Shown here piece by piece: positions 53,902 through 64,000 of a DNA stretch of 64,000 nt. Made by a program: the position numbers and the translations under genes. The notes under the pieces were generated by a model. The model worked only from the letters and a program-made list of their open reading frames with translations. It did no database searches and was not told the origin of the DNA. Origin of the DNA: Prochlorococcus sp. AG-412-I05. GTDB lineage: Bacteria > Cyanobacteriota > Cyanobacteriia > PCC-6307 > Cyanobiaceae. The stretch lies in contig QCLC01000008.1 of assembly GCA_003214855.1 (NCBI GenBank), forward strand, positions 1 through 64,000, in the 5' to 3' direction. How positions within the stretch are numbered: position 1 is the first letter of the stretch; each line of letters opens with the position of its first letter.

Positions 53902-54533
53902 AGAGCTCGCTTGGCTGCAAGGCCTACCAGCCATACCACCACAACCGTGGCCAACACCCCAACAATCCTGAGAGTCCAGGTGGCCGGGTCAGCCTGGCCA
54001 GAGAGAACATCGCCAAATCGCGCCACATCTCCAGCCAGTGCACCAAGACCACAAAACAAAACAGTGCCAGGAAGAATGCCGATCAAACCGATCGAATAAT
54101 CCCGCAGGCTCACATCACTGAGGCCATATGCCAGGTTGAGCACACTAAAAGGGAACGCCGGAGACAGGCGGGTTAAAAGCACCAACTTGAGACCCTCACG
54201 ACTCACGGCCTTCTCAACAGCCTGCAGTTTTGGCACAACTGCCAAGCGACGTCGAGCCCAATTCCTGAGCCAGTAACGTCCAAGCAGAAAGGATGCCTCT
54301 GCACCCAAGCAGGCGCCGACAAACACCAGCAAACTGCCTAACCCAGTCCCGAAGAGCGCACCTGCAAGCATCGAGGCCCAGACACCTGGCAGCAACAAGG
54401 TGACCCAAAGTGCATAGAGAGGCACAAACAGAACTGCACCAATAGGTGTCTGCAAGAAAGGCAGCCAAGACTCCAACCAAGTCCCCGGGTCGATCAACAC
54501 AAGCGATCTGCATGCAACACCAATACCTCTCAT
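53877..54533 (-). CDS. TVP38/TMEM64 (VTT-domain, DedA-like) membrane protein
   Basis: LLPGVWASMLAGALFGTGLGSLLVFVGACLGAEASFLLGRYWLRNW...FPFSVLNLAYGLSDVSLRDYSIGLIGILPGTVLFCGLGALA. Confidence 0.85.
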   Translation of the reverse strand: MRGIGVACRSLVLIDPGTWLESWLPFLQTPIGAVLFVPLYALWVTLLLPGVWASMLAGALFGTGLGSLLVFVGACLGAEASFLLGRYWLRNWARRRLAVVPKLQAVEKAVSREGLKLVLLTRLSPAFPFSVLNLAYGLSDVSLRDYSIGLIGILPGTVLFCGLGALAGDVARFGDVLSGQADPATWTLRIVGVLATVVVVWLVGLAAKRALQDSEPSS

Positions 54534-54976
54534 ACTCAAGATTCATGCTGAGTTGGCGATGCGTCGGCGCAAACGCTGTAGCCAGCCTGATTGGCCACTC
54601 TCTCCGCCATAGGCCTACCAGCGCGTTGGCGACAAGCGAAAGCTCCGAACACAACAACAGCCATCAACGAACTTCGCCGATGCCTCGGCCCACGTCTAAT
54701 CAGAGCCCCACTTACTTGGACACAACTACAAGCATCAACAGGAAGTGAATCGTGCCATCGCCCTAATTCACACAGCCACAACTGGCATCAGCTCCTACGT
54801 GAACGAAGGTCATGTCTTCACACCAAACTGAAAACAGGAGTTCTGGGGCCGAACTACGCAAGGCTTTTGCGCATCAAACGGCGTTACGACCCCCAGCAAC
54901 CTTTTCCGAATCCACCATAGCGGCGGCAACGATCAAAAAATCCAAGCCTCAAACCAATGCCCACCGGCAAAACACA

Positions 54977-55765
54977 TCAACTCGAAGCTGATGTGTAATA
55001 GCGCAAAGCGAACAGCCAAAAAGCCCGGCTTCCAACAAAAAAAATTACAGCCAAAAACAATCCCAAAGCCAACATCGGCATGGCCGCACGACCAAGGATG
55101 ACCTCTGCTGGAACCGTGGTCAAAAAAGCAACCGGTAACACCAAAGTGAACACCAAGCGCAGAGCCGGCGGATAGGCACTCACTGGGAACCGACCGGAAG
55201 CCAGCACGGCCCGTAGCACTTCAGTGGCATTCCAGGTCTTCACGAACCAGATGCTCGTGGCAGCAATCACAAACCACAGGGCATAGAGAATCACACCGCC
55301 TACACAAAGCATCAAAACAGCTACCAAGACTGTGCCAAGGCTGAAAGATGCGCCTGCGCGGGATGCAGCCCAGACGATCAAAACCAACCCCAACCCCATT
55401 TCCGGAAGGCCCGCCGGCGCCATGATGCGTAGCGAGACCCAAAACTGGCTGTCGATCGGCTTCAACAGCACAAAATCCAAAGTGCCCTCACGCACGTGGG
55501 TGACAATCGCACCGAGGTTTGGTCGTAGCCAGGTGCTTGAAACACCATCCAAAAAGGTGTAAATCCCCTGAACCACAAGGGCAGCTTCCCAACTCCAACC
55601 ACCCAGTTCTCGCCCCTGCCCAAAGAACACAGACAGCACAAAGATGCTGCCAGCCAAACTGCCAACCATGGCCAGCAAATCGATCAGCATGTTGACCTGA
55701 TACTCCAACTGCCCAGCCAATGCCGTGCCCCAAAAACGCTTCAGGCTGAGCAAATAGCGCCCCAT
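54977..55765 (-). CDS. ABC-2 type transporter permease
   Basis: Six-TM-type hydrophobic protein; VRSFLAE..partner operon with ABC ATPase; REGTLDFVLLKPIDSQFWVSLRIM. Confidence 0.82.
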   Translation of the reverse strand: MGRYLLSLKRFWGTALAGQLEYQVNMLIDLLAMVGSLAGSIFVLSVFFGQGRELGGWSWEAALVVQGIYTFLDGVSSTWLRPNLGAIVTHVREGTLDFVLLKPIDSQFWVSLRIMAPAGLPEMGLGLVLIVWAASRAGASFSLGTVLVAVLMLCVGGVILYALWFVIAATSIWFVKTWNATEVLRAVLASGRFPVSAYPPALRLVFTLVLPVAFLTTVPAEVILGRAAMPMLALGLFLAVIFFVGSRAFWLFALRYYTSASS

Positions 55766-55766
55766 C

Positions 55767-56564
55767 TCAAGCCCCCATCGCTGTATAGCGACGCACCCCA
55801 GCGCGCCAAGCCATCAACACCAAAGGCAGCAATAACGCTACCCAAAACAACTGAGCCACAAAGCCGGCTACAAAGTCAACAGACAAACCCGCCAGAACCC
55901 GTGCCGGAAAATCAATCAGGTAGGGAAACGGCGTCCAGAAACAAACCGTTCGCGCCGCATCTGGGAACGCAGCAATAGGGACCAACCAACCCGAACAATA
56001 GAGATATGGAATCAGCAGCAACCGCTCCAAAGCACTAGCCTTCTCACTCCAAAAGCAAAGTGCAGCAATCAAACTCTGTAGCAAAAAATTGATACTGAAA
56101 GCAAGCAAGATGGCTAAACAAGCCAACAAAAACTGGCCAAGCGACGGGAGCCAAAAAGACGTTGGATAAAGCAGGAAAAAAATAGCTGCGATGCCAATAG
56201 AAAAAGGAAAACGAGTGACTCGTTCAGCCACATGAGCAGCCACATAACGCCAAAGTGGATGCAAAGGCTGGAGCAAAAAGGGAGATAAACGCCCGAGCAA
56301 GGCATCCTCCTCAAAGGCAAAAACCACCCAAACCACTGAAAACTGACGCACCATGAAGACGCTGAGGTAATAACGGGCCAAGCCCACCCCCTTGAAGCCC
56401 AATGACGCTCCAGCGTCACTTTCACTCCAAAGGCTCAACATGATGAAAGGCAGCACACCGGAGAGAGCCCAAAGGGCAATCTCAGCGCGATACTGAACCA
56501 TGTTGGCGTGCTGAGAAGCCAACAAGGCCCTCACCACCGGCCAAGACAAGCCAGCGATCTTCAT
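55767..56564 (-). CDS. ABC-2 type transporter permease
   Basis: Hydrophobic; LLGRLSPFLLQPLHPLWRYVAAHVAERVTRFPF; adjacent to ABC ATPase and second permease. Confidence 0.82.
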   Translation of the reverse strand: MKIAGLSWPVVRALLASQHANMVQYRAEIALWALSGVLPFIMLSLWSESDAGASLGFKGVGLARYYLSVFMVRQFSVVWVVFAFEEDALLGRLSPFLLQPLHPLWRYVAAHVAERVTRFPFSIGIAAIFFLLYPTSFWLPSLGQFLLACLAILLAFSINFLLQSLIAALCFWSEKASALERLLLIPYLYCSGWLVPIAAFPDAARTVCFWTPFPYLIDFPARVLAGLSVDFVAGFVAQLFWVALLLPLVLMAWRAGVRRYTAMGA

Positions 56565-57541
56565 ACAACCCTCCCCTTACGAAAAAGGCTGCCAATCAAT
56601 TCATCGATCGGTGGATCATTAACTTCAAGATCCAAAACATCAAAATTGGCCAGCAGACGTGCCACAACCTCAGTGAGCTCACTGCGTGAAACCAGAAGAC
56701 GCACGGCTCGATCATCCAGTGCTTCCAACTCGCCATAACCGACGAAGTCTTCCGGGGAAGCGGACCGATTGAGCTCAAGACGCACCTGACGGAAGGGAGA
56801 CAGACTCGTGGCTAATGCATCAAGGCCACCATCGTGAATGAGCTCTCCTTGATGAATCAATAACACCCTCGAACACAACGCCGTGATGTCGGCCATGTAG
56901 TGACTTGTCAGCAAAACAGTTGCGCCCGTTTGACGGTTGTACTCGGCCAGGAAACTACGCACCCTCGCCTGAGCATTCACATCCAACCCAAGGGTCGGTT
57001 CATCAAGAAAAAGCACCGAGGGACGATGCAATAGGGCCGCTAATAACTCAGCCTTCATGCGCTGTCCAAGGGACAACTTACGCACCGGGCGGGTGAGCTC
57101 TTCTGTGATCTCCAACATCTCCGCCAACTCATGAATGCGGTATCGGGCCTCCTTCTCTCCAATGCCATAGACCGCAGCATTGACCGAGAGCGAATCGAGT
57201 GGCGGCAAGTCCCAGATCAGCTGCTGCTTCTGACCCATCACCAAAGTGATCTGCTTGAGGAAAGCAGCCTGACGTCGCTGGGGCACATAGCCAGTGACAT
57301 GCACCCTGCCTGCGCTGGGATGAATTAAGCCGCAAAGCATTTTCAAGGTGGTGGTTTTTCCCGCACCGTTAGCACCAAGGAAGCCCACCATTTCCCCTGG
57401 CTGGATGCTGAAGCTCACATGACGAACCGCTTGAACATCATGAGTCTTGCGGCGAAAAAAATGGTTGAGCGTGCCAACAAATCCAGGACTCTTATCCGCG
57501 ACTTGATAGGTCTTACTGAGCTGCTCTACCTCAATCACCAC
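56561..57541 (-). CDS. ABC transporter ATP-binding protein
   Basis: VVIEVEQLSKTYQVADK..; VGFLGANGAGKTTTLKMLCGLIHPSAG (Walker A), LSLGQRMKAELLAALLHRPSVLFLDEPTLGLD. GTG start inferred right after the valS stop. Confidence 0.93.
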   Translation of the reverse strand: MVIEVEQLSKTYQVADKSPGFVGTLNHFFRRKTHDVQAVRHVSFSIQPGEMVGFLGANGAGKTTTLKMLCGLIHPSAGRVHVTGYVPQRRQAAFLKQITLVMGQKQQLIWDLPPLDSLSVNAAVYGIGEKEARYRIHELAEMLEITEELTRPVRKLSLGQRMKAELLAALLHRPSVLFLDEPTLGLDVNAQARVRSFLAEYNRQTGATVLLTSHYMADITALCSRVLLIHQGELIHDGGLDALATSLSPFRQVRLELNRSASPEDFVGYGELEALDDRAVRLLVSRSELTEVVARLLANFDVLDLEVNDPPIDELIGSLFRKGRVV

Positions 57542-57542
57542 A

Positions 57543-60386
57543 TCAGCCCAAATCGGACAACCGCTGACGCGCAAGCTCAGCCTGAGCCTCAGCCTCAGCA
57601 AGATTGGCTTGGCATTCTTCAACGACGTTCGGCGGAGCTTTGATTGCGAAATTCGGATTGGCCAAGCGACCCGCCAGACCAGCAATCTCTTTCTCTGCCT
57701 TAGCTAAATCCTTCTCCAAGCGACCCCTAAGAGCATCCAGATCCACCAATCCATCGATAGGCAGCAGCACTTGCAACTCCCCACTAACGCCGGCTAAGCA
57801 GCGCTGCGTCAGATCAACACTGGACGCCACCACCACGCTCTCAGCACGCGTGAGAGCTGTGATATCCGCAGTCGCCTGCTCCAACAAAGCGGCCAGCTCA
57901 GGGCGACCTGTAATGAATTGAACCGGCACAGTCTGAGCTGGCTTCAGACCAGCAACTGCACGCAAGTTACGCACAACCCGGATGGCCTCAATCAGTTCGG
58001 TAAACGACAGCTCAAGAGCGTCATCAAGAGATGATTGGTTGCTTGCTGGCCAGCTCTGCAAAGCCAGAAAAGTATCTTTCGGCGCACCAGTTAACCCATG
58101 CCAGAGCTCCTCGCTCAAATGGGGCATCAGTGGATGAAGCATCAGCAATAGTTCACCAAGCACCTTGGCCAACACCTGTCGAGCTGTGCACTGATCCGCC
58201 AGAAGTTCATCACTGGCATCTTCGCCCGCATGCAGCCGTCGTTTACTCAGCTCTAAATACCAGTCGCAAATATCATTCCAAACGAACTCATAAAGGCATT
58301 TAGCCGCCTCCCCGAGGCGATAACTGTCGTAGCGCTCAGCAACATCGTGATTCATGCGAGCTAGGCGCGAAAGAATCCAACGATCCGCGAGCTGCAAGCT
58401 CGCAGGATCAGGCTCACCCAGCGATGCCGGCGTCTCTCCACCCAAATTGATCAGGGCAAAACGAGTGGCATTCCAGAGCTTATTAGCGAAGTTCCGGGCT
58501 GCCTCCACCGTCGCGGAGGTGTCAGTTTTGCGGTCGTAATCCAAACGGATGTCTTGACCAGCTCCGGCAACTTCACGCACCAGGGCAAAGCGCAGAGCAT
58601 CGGTGCCATACCGCTCGATGAGCAACAACGGATCAATACCATTGCCGGCGCTTTTGCTCATCTTGCGATTCTGCTCATCCCTCACCAGGCCATGGATATA
58701 GACGTCCGCGAACGGCATGCGACCGGTGAAGGCACCAGCCATCATCGTCATCCTCGCCACCCAGAAAAAGATGATGTCGAACCCTGTGACCAAAGTGCTG
58801 GTGGGATACCAACATTCGAGGTCTGCACTCTCTTGATCAGGCCAGCCCAGCGTGGAGAAGGGCCAAAGACCACTGGAGAACCAGGTATCAAGAACATCCT
58901 CATCCTGCTGGATGACCACAGCCTCCCCAAACTGATCACGAGCCTGCTGCCATGCCTCCTCCTCCGAGCGAGCCACCAGATAAGGAGTGGCATCGGTCAA
59001 CTGATCGTCAGTCTCACTGACAACAAACCAAGCAGGAATGCGATGGCCCCACCACAGCTGCCGGCTGATGCACCAATCACGAATATCAGTGAGCCAATCG
59101 CGATAGACCTTTTGCCAACGATTGGGTACGAAGCGGGGTGCTCCATGATCAAGACACTCATGGCAACGGGCCGCTAGAGGGTCCATACGCACGAACCACT
59201 GCGTGGAAAGCAAAGGCTCCACCGGCACCTTGCCCCGGTCGGAATAAGGAACGCTATGGCGATGGGGCTCCACTTTCACCAATAGACCCTCCTCCTGCAA
59301 GGCCGCCACAACTGCCTTGCGGGCCTCAAAGCGATCCAGCCCCTCAAAACGACCGGCATGACCATTCATGCTTCCGTTTTTGTTCATCACCGTGATCTGA
59401 GGCAAGTCGTGCCGCTGTCCAATCGCAAAATCGTTGGGGTCATGGGCGGGTGTCACCTTGACGCAACCAGTCCCGAAATCCTGATCCACATGATCATCAG
59501 CAATCACAGGAATCTCTCGCCCCAGTAGGGGCAATGTGAGGGTTTGACCCACCAAATGGCGATAACGCTCGTCGGCCGGATTCACCGCAACAGCCACATC
59601 GCCAAGCATGGTTTCAGGGCGAGTTGTGGCCACTTCCAGATGAGTCGTGCCATCAGCGGCGGGGCCACCCGTTAGGGGATAGCGCAAGTGCCAAAGATGA
59701 CCATCGACTTCCTTCATCTCAACCTCTAAGTCGCTCACTGCCGATCCGGAAGCCGGGCACCAATTCACGAGGTACTCGCCGCGATAGATCAAGCCCTGCT
59801 CATGTAAGCGAACAAAAGCTTCACGGACAGCCGAACTGAGACCTTCATCCAAAGTGAAGCGCTGACGCTGCCAGTCAACCGAGTAACCCAAGCGGCGAAG
59901 CTGATCAACAATCCGCCCACCGCTTTCCTCCTTCCAGGCCCAGGCACGTTCAAGAAAGGCCTCCCGGCCTAAGTCATAACGACTGATCGCTTCAGCCTTG
60001 AGCTGCTTTTCAAGAATTGTCTGCACAGCAATCGATGCGTGATCGGTCCCAGGCAGACAGAGCACATTTTTTCCTTGCAAGCGCTGAAAACGCACGATTG
60101 TGTCGATCAGAGCCGTATTGAAGGCATGCCCCATATGCAAACTGCCGGTCACGTTCGGAGGGGGGATCACCACCGCAAAAGGCTCGCCTGCAGCCTGTGG
60201 GTCAGGGTGAAAAGCACCACTCTCCTCCCATGCGCACTGCCAGCGACTCTCCGTACCAGCTGGGTCGTAGGTCTTAGCCAGGGCATCAGCCGCCTGAACA
60301 AAGGCTGGGTCTGCGGCGCTCAGCTCAGTCACGATGGAAGTGGACGGCATTCGAACCATGCTCGCAAAAGGCCGCGGCGCATCCAT
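57543..60386 (-). CDS. valS: Valyl-tRNA synthetase
   Basis: [77 protein letters not shown]. Confidence 0.97.
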   Translation of the reverse strand: MDAPRPFASMVRMPSTSIVTELSAADPAFVQAADALAKTYDPAGTESRWQCAWEESGAFHPDPQAAGEPFAVVIPPPNVTGSLHMGHAFNTALIDTIVRFQRLQGKNVLCLPGTDHASIAVQTILEKQLKAEAISRYDLGREAFLERAWAWKEESGGRIVDQLRRLGYSVDWQRQRFTLDEGLSSAVREAFVRLHEQGLIYRGEYLVNWCPASGSAVSDLEVEMKEVDGHLWHLRYPLTGGPAADGTTHLEVATTRPETMLGDVAVAVNPADERYRHLVGQTLTLPLLGREIPVIADDHVDQDFGTGCVKVTPAHDPNDFAIGQRHDLPQITVMNKNGSMNGHAGRFEGLDRFEARKAVVAALQEEGLLVKVEPHRHSVPYSDRGKVPVEPLLSTQWFVRMDPLAARCHECLDHGAPRFVPNRWQKVYRDWLTDIRDWCISRQLWWGHRIPAWFVVSETDDQLTDATPYLVARSEEEAWQQARDQFGEAVVIQQDEDVLDTWFSSGLWPFSTLGWPDQESADLECWYPTSTLVTGFDIIFFWVARMTMMAGAFTGRMPFADVYIHGLVRDEQNRKMSKSAGNGIDPLLLIERYGTDALRFALVREVAGAGQDIRLDYDRKTDTSATVEAARNFANKLWNATRFALINLGGETPASLGEPDPASLQLADRWILSRLARMNHDVAERYDSYRLGEAAKCLYEFVWNDICDWYLELSKRRLHAGEDASDELLADQCTARQVLAKVLGELLLMLHPLMPHLSEELWHGLTGAPKDTFLALQSWPASNQSSLDDALELSFTELIEAIRVVRNLRAVAGLKPAQTVPVQFITGRPELAALLEQATADITALTRAESVVVASSVDLTQRCLAGVSGELQVLLPIDGLVDLDALRGRLEKDLAKAEKEIAGLAGRLANPNFAIKAPPNVVEECQANLAEAEAQAELARQRLSDLG

Positions 60387-60410
60387 GACGGCTCGAAACC
60401 ATCACCCGCA

Positions 60411-60920
60411 TCACTGAGAAACTTTCCAAGGAATAGCGACTAGCGCATCAAGCCTTTGCCAGCGACTGCGATCGGACTCAACCCTTTCCAGCAACCCCAC
60501 CTGATCCAATGCCCTGGAAGCCTGCTGGGGTGTCACTACGGCCCCAGGAGCTATAGGCATCACCAGCACCTGGGGCTCAGCTGGATCAGCCATCAGCTGC
60601 AATTCGAGATCCTCCAAGGTTCGTTCGTAAAACAACCCGCGCAAGCGACCCGTCAACCTCGGCCCCAGAGCCTCGGCAAATAACTCAAGACTCTCGCGCT
60701 CTCCCGACAAACCACAGTTCAGGGCCATCCAGATCAGCAACTTGGCCCAACTATCCACCGTCCAGAGGGGCTGAAAGCTATCCCGGTGCTGCCGCACCAG
60801 CTCAGCCAAAGCAAAATCAACCAATTTGCCCTGAAATAAAATTGCTTGGGAATCGTCCATGGCAGACATCCTCTCCTCCAGCAGGCAGACTGAGGAGGTG
60901 TCTAATCCGGCAGGGCCCAT
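60411..60920 (-). CDS. Hypothetical protein
   Basis: 169 aa; MSAMDDSQAILFQGKLVDFALAELVRQHRDSFQPLWTVDSWAKLLIWMALNCG; true start probably internal (MSAMDD). Confidence 0.65.
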   Translation of the reverse strand: MGPAGLDTSSVCLLEERMSAMDDSQAILFQGKLVDFALAELVRQHRDSFQPLWTVDSWAKLLIWMALNCGLSGERESLELFAEALGPRLTGRLRGLFYERTLEDLELQLMADPAEPQVLVMPIAPGAVVTPQQASRALDQVGLLERVESDRSRWQRLDALVAIPWKVSQ

Positions 60921-61176
60921 GACCCTGGATCTGAACGATCCCGAACTCGAATTTTCGAATTTGGTGGATGCCTACATCACGTGGGTATTGGCCGTGATCA
61001 ATGATGAGAAGCTCGAATCTGAGGATCAGCTGCTCACTGATGAGATTTCTGAAGATGCGCTCAATGCGATGCGCTTTCTTCCAGGAGACGTGACCAGCGC
61101 CATTGAAACCAGCCTGGCACGCGTCTATGACGTTGATGCAGAAGAACTCGCCACTCTGCTTTTCCCTGAAGACTGA
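60919..61176 (+). CDS. Hypothetical acidic protein
   Basis: MTLDLNDPELEFSNLVDAYITWVLAVINDEKLESEDQLLTDEISEDALNAMRFLPGDVTSAIETSLARVYDVDAEELATLLFPED; 60859 is an alternative start. Confidence 0.65.
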   Translation: MTLDLNDPELEFSNLVDAYITWVLAVINDEKLESEDQLLTDEISEDALNAMRFLPGDVTSAIETSLARVYDVDAEELATLLFPED

Positions 61177-61501
61177 ACTTGATCGCTGATCTCCTGAGCT
61201 GCTCCTGAGCTGCCTAGGAAGCATTCGTTAGATCTTCTTCACTGATCGATGAGGCATGGTTCCGCTGGATGCCAGATCCCCCAAGCAGACATGGCACTTG
61301 CCGGCACCTCCATGGAGCTACTGATGAGATGGGCAAAGTTAATGCAACGAAGTTGGCAAGGTCAGCAGGTTCGATCAGGACCATTCAGGTATGGCAGCCT
61401 CGGCTGGCTGAATACACAGGACGCACGGGTTTGGGAGCAACGCGGATATCTGAGGAGAAACTTTTCAACCACCAGATCTGAAAACTTAAGCTCTAGGAAT
61501 A

Positions 61502-61795
61502 GTGTCCAACAACGAATCAGGCCAAATCAAGACTGATCAAACGGCCTGCGCGCAAGCAATCGCAAGGATCGTTGAGAGGTGTTCCCTCAGTGATCACAGC
61601 TCATCTACAAAACTCAGAGCGAACTCCAAGCATTGGTCAACCCGCCCAAAATCACCCACGCTTAGGCAAGAACTAAGACAACTCTTGCAAAAAGGAACAA
61701 TGGCCCAACAACAAACCGCGTCAATCCTCAACATTTTGGACGAAAAAACAGGCCGCGTGAAGACATTGCTTGGCGGTGCTGCTCTTAGCGAGTAG
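61502..61795 (+). CDS. Hypothetical protein
   Basis: 97 aa, GTG start; TLRQELRQLLQKGTMAQQQTASILNILDEKTGRVKTLLGG. Confidence 0.4.
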   Translation: MSNNESGQIKTDQTACAQAIARIVERCSLSDHSSSTKLRANSKHWSTRPKSPTLRQELRQLLQKGTMAQQQTASILNILDEKTGRVKTLLGGAALSE

Positions 61796-62057
61796 CTCTA
61801 AAGGAGTCGACTAACAAGCTGACAACAGTGTGCTTGATGCCTTCAGATTGCTTTCAATCGCATATATCACCGCAATCGTCTTGAAAAGTCATCCGAGTAG
61901 AGCACACAACCCGCCTGAAGAAGGCAGAGGCAAAAACCTTTAAAACAATCAACGCAACGCCCTCCCACTGCCACGAGAGCCTTAGCTCCGTCCTGCAAAG
62001 ACGAAACAACTTGGCGTATAAGATTGATTTAAAGGATTTCTCTAAGCACTTTTCACC

Positions 62058-62387
62058 ATGTCAGAGCCCCAAGCTCTCTATGTACTGTTGGCCCCTACCG
62101 GCCAACTCACCGGCAATGGGCAATTAAGAGAAACAATTCGCGAACGCAGGAAACGCAATGGCGACGATGTAGCTTTTTGGTATCTTTCTCCTGAACTGGT
62201 TCAGAAATTCAATCTACCTGGCACAGGAATGGAAGCAGTGGTTGCCAACGAACTCACAGCAATCAATTGGCTGAAAATGCGCTTCGGTGGTGAGAGTTGC
62301 AGCATTCAACTCGATGTTGATCAATTACATGAACATGCAAGTTCATTACCGCCGGCACCAACAAATAGGGATCTTAGTATTCAATAA
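62058..62387 (+). CDS. Hypothetical protein
   Basis: 109 aa; LYVLLAPTGQLTGNGQLRETIRERRKRNGDDVAFWYLSPELVQKFNLPGTGMEAVVANELTAINWLKMRFGG. Confidence 0.7.
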   Translation: MSEPQALYVLLAPTGQLTGNGQLRETIRERRKRNGDDVAFWYLSPELVQKFNLPGTGMEAVVANELTAINWLKMRFGGESCSIQLDVDQLHEHASSLPPAPTNRDLSIQ

Positions 62388-62519
62388 ATGATTCAACTGG
62401 CAGTTGATACGGGTGATCAATCAACACCAAGCTAACACTACAAACTCATCTGCTAGCGAAGCACTAAAATACCTAGCCTTAGTGTATTTACACAACACTT
62501 TCACATTCTTGCTACTCAT

Positions 62520-62885
62520 ATGACATCCCTTCACAAGATCACAATCCACCACCGCCAAGCAGGCCGCACAATTACTTTTGATGTACCAGATGGGGAATAT
62601 ATTCTGCGCTCTTTCGAGTCACGTGGAGAGCAGCTGCCTTTTTCATGCAGAAATGGCTGTTGCACAACATGCGCCGTAAGAATTTTATCTGGCGAGATGG
62701 ATCAAACGGCTGGTATTGGCCTTTCAAAAGAAATGCGCGACAAAGGATATGGGCTGCTTTGCGTGGCAAGAGCAACTGGAGATCTAGAAGTTGAGACTCA
62801 GGATGAAGATGAGGTCTACGAAATGCAGTTCGGCAAAGATTTGGGCAGCATTAAATCTAAAGCAGGCAGCCCTTTTGATCTATAA
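62520..62885 (+). CDS. Plant-type [2Fe-2S] ferredoxin
   Basis: FSCRNGCCTTCAVRILSGEMDQTAGIGLSKEMRDKGYGLLCVARATGDLEVETQDEDEVYEMQF. Confidence 0.9.
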   Translation: MTSLHKITIHHRQAGRTITFDVPDGEYILRSFESRGEQLPFSCRNGCCTTCAVRILSGEMDQTAGIGLSKEMRDKGYGLLCVARATGDLEVETQDEDEVYEMQFGKDLGSIKSKAGSPFDL

Positions 62886-62980
62886 ACAAACTCAAGCAAC
62901 AAAGCCTACAGAAATATAACTTGTGCTGTACGCTGAAGAAAACTCTAAGGATTCTATCAAGTCTGCTTCAGCAGAGTCAT

Positions 62981-64000
62981 TTATCCATAGCGAACTGCAT
63001 TTGTTTTCTGCATTGGCAAGGCGAACTGCCTAAGAATCAATGAAACAAACTTGCTGAGAGCTACCGGCTTAGCCAAGCCAGAGCTTTCCCTCCAATTACG
63101 GAATGCCTTCAAGATCTGCGCACGCATCTCCAGGAATTTGCCATCATCGAAGTTATAAACCCAAGGGAATGCATTGCGAGACGTGTTATTGGTTTGAATG
63201 ATCACCTCCTCATCAAAAAGGACAGGGTCGATACCCAAAAGCCCGTAGAAATCACCCCGCTCGCAAACAGTGAGTGTGTGAGTAAGAAAAACACTCCAAA
63301 GGAAAAAGCGGCTGAGAAGCTTGCCTCGGAAGCCTTTGGTCATTCCTGGCCAGCAACGCATCATCAGATTGATGCAATCACCATGACGATTTTCGTCCTG
63401 ACACCATGGCTCAAAAAAGTCAAATAAAGGCGCACATACCTTCTCTGGGTTATCATTCAAGTGACGGTTAATCAAGATATATCGCCAATAGCCAATCTTC
63501 TCAGAAAGGTATAAGGAGTAGAGCACCCAGCTGAGCGGAAAAAATGTGGCCGCTCTTTTGTTGCCTAAATTTGGCAAATCAACATTAATTCCTTCTGCCT
63601 TTAATGCCCTACCAAGAAAACCTGCATGACGAGCTTCATCTCTTGCTAAAAATGTAAAAAACTGGCCTAATTCCTGACGCCCTGCTTTCTTGAATCTATT
63701 TGAGATCTCCTTAAAGAGTAAAAATCCAGAAAACTCAGAGACAACAGAGCGAACCAAATAGCTCTCATAAATAGCCTTGTCCTCAGGAGAGAGTTCAGAA
63801 AGGCGCTCTAGAGAAGCCTTGCGATCAAAATGTTTAAGGTTGTAATCTGCTTCCATCTCTTTAAACATCGCCTCAAAATCTTTACGGGCGATGTCAAGAT
63901 CGGTTTTGGCTGCCTTATCGAATTCTGTTGTGTAGAAACGCGGAGTTAGGAGGTTGTCATCAAGGTGCGGCGGAAGCTCATTCCTCCCTCCGCCTCTCAT
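62981..64000 (-). CDS. acsF: Mg-protoporphyrin IX monomethyl ester (oxidative) cyclase; 5' end probably outside the window
   Basis: LLTPRFYTTEFDKAAKTDLDIARKDFEAMFKEMEADYNLKHFDRKASLERL; diiron motifs ARDEARHAGFLGRALK and CQDENRHGDCINLMMR. Confidence 0.94.
   Translation of the reverse strand: MRGGGRNELPPHLDDNLLTPRFYTTEFDKAAKTDLDIARKDFEAMFKEMEADYNLKHFDRKASLERLSELSPEDKAIYESYLVRSVVSEFSGFLLFKEISNRFKKAGRQELGQFFTFLARDEARHAGFLGRALKAEGINVDLPNLGNKRAATFFPLSWVLYSLYLSEKIGYWRYILINRHLNDNPEKVCAPLFDFFEPWCQDENRHGDCINLMMRCWPGMTKGFRGKLLSRFFLWSVFLTHTLTVCERGDFYGLLGIDPVLFDEEVIIQTNNTSRNAFPWVYNFDDGKFLEMRAQILKAFRNWRESSGLAKPVALSKFVSLILRQFALPMQKTNAVRYG

Noticed and set aside
54446-54920. ORFs 54446-54748, 54591-54920 and 54536-54781
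   Set aside because: Mutually overlapping on both strands, no motif, compositionally unlike the neighbouring coding genes.
61249-61536. Overlapping ORFs 61249-61536 and 61269-61481
   Set aside because: Two frames compete; the 61329-61481 stretch looks coding-like but I cannot assign a product or choose a frame with confidence.

Overview
The window looks like a marine picocyanobacterial chromosome (Prochlorococcus or marine Synechococcus type, inferred from gene content): speA, alaS, a paired Flv3/Flv1-like flavodiiron set, gcvP/gcvH, rplI, dnaB, mnmG, ligA, valS, acsF. Two accessory regions stand out. (1) Positions 1-6367 hold a two-partner secretion system. A large minus-strand TpsA-like adhesin is open from 4539 to the left window edge (it has no entry in the ORF track because its stop lies outside). 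It has passenger-type repeats, an in-frame 9-bp tandem repeat and a very acidic Gly/Asp/Glu-rich region with a perfect 39-bp duplication. It is divergent from a TpsB transporter gene. (2) Positions ~24426-32150 hold an AT-rich island of ~7.7 kb inserted between two flavodiiron genes. It is bounded by a perfect 11-bp direct repeat, GAACCACTACT. The left copy is in the last codons of the upstream flv gene. The right copy abuts the start of the downstream flv gene, so the uninterrupted locus would have had a TGATG stop/start overlap. The island carries a tyrosine recombinase reading frame broken by one TAG and one TGA, several other decayed ORFs, small zinc-ribbon proteins and one long intact ORF resembling a sugar O-methyltransferase. 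I regard this insertion into a translationally coupled flavodiiron operon as the most interesting observation. No rRNA or CRISPR array was seen, and no tRNA could be supported. All family assignments are by reading the translations; no database search was run.
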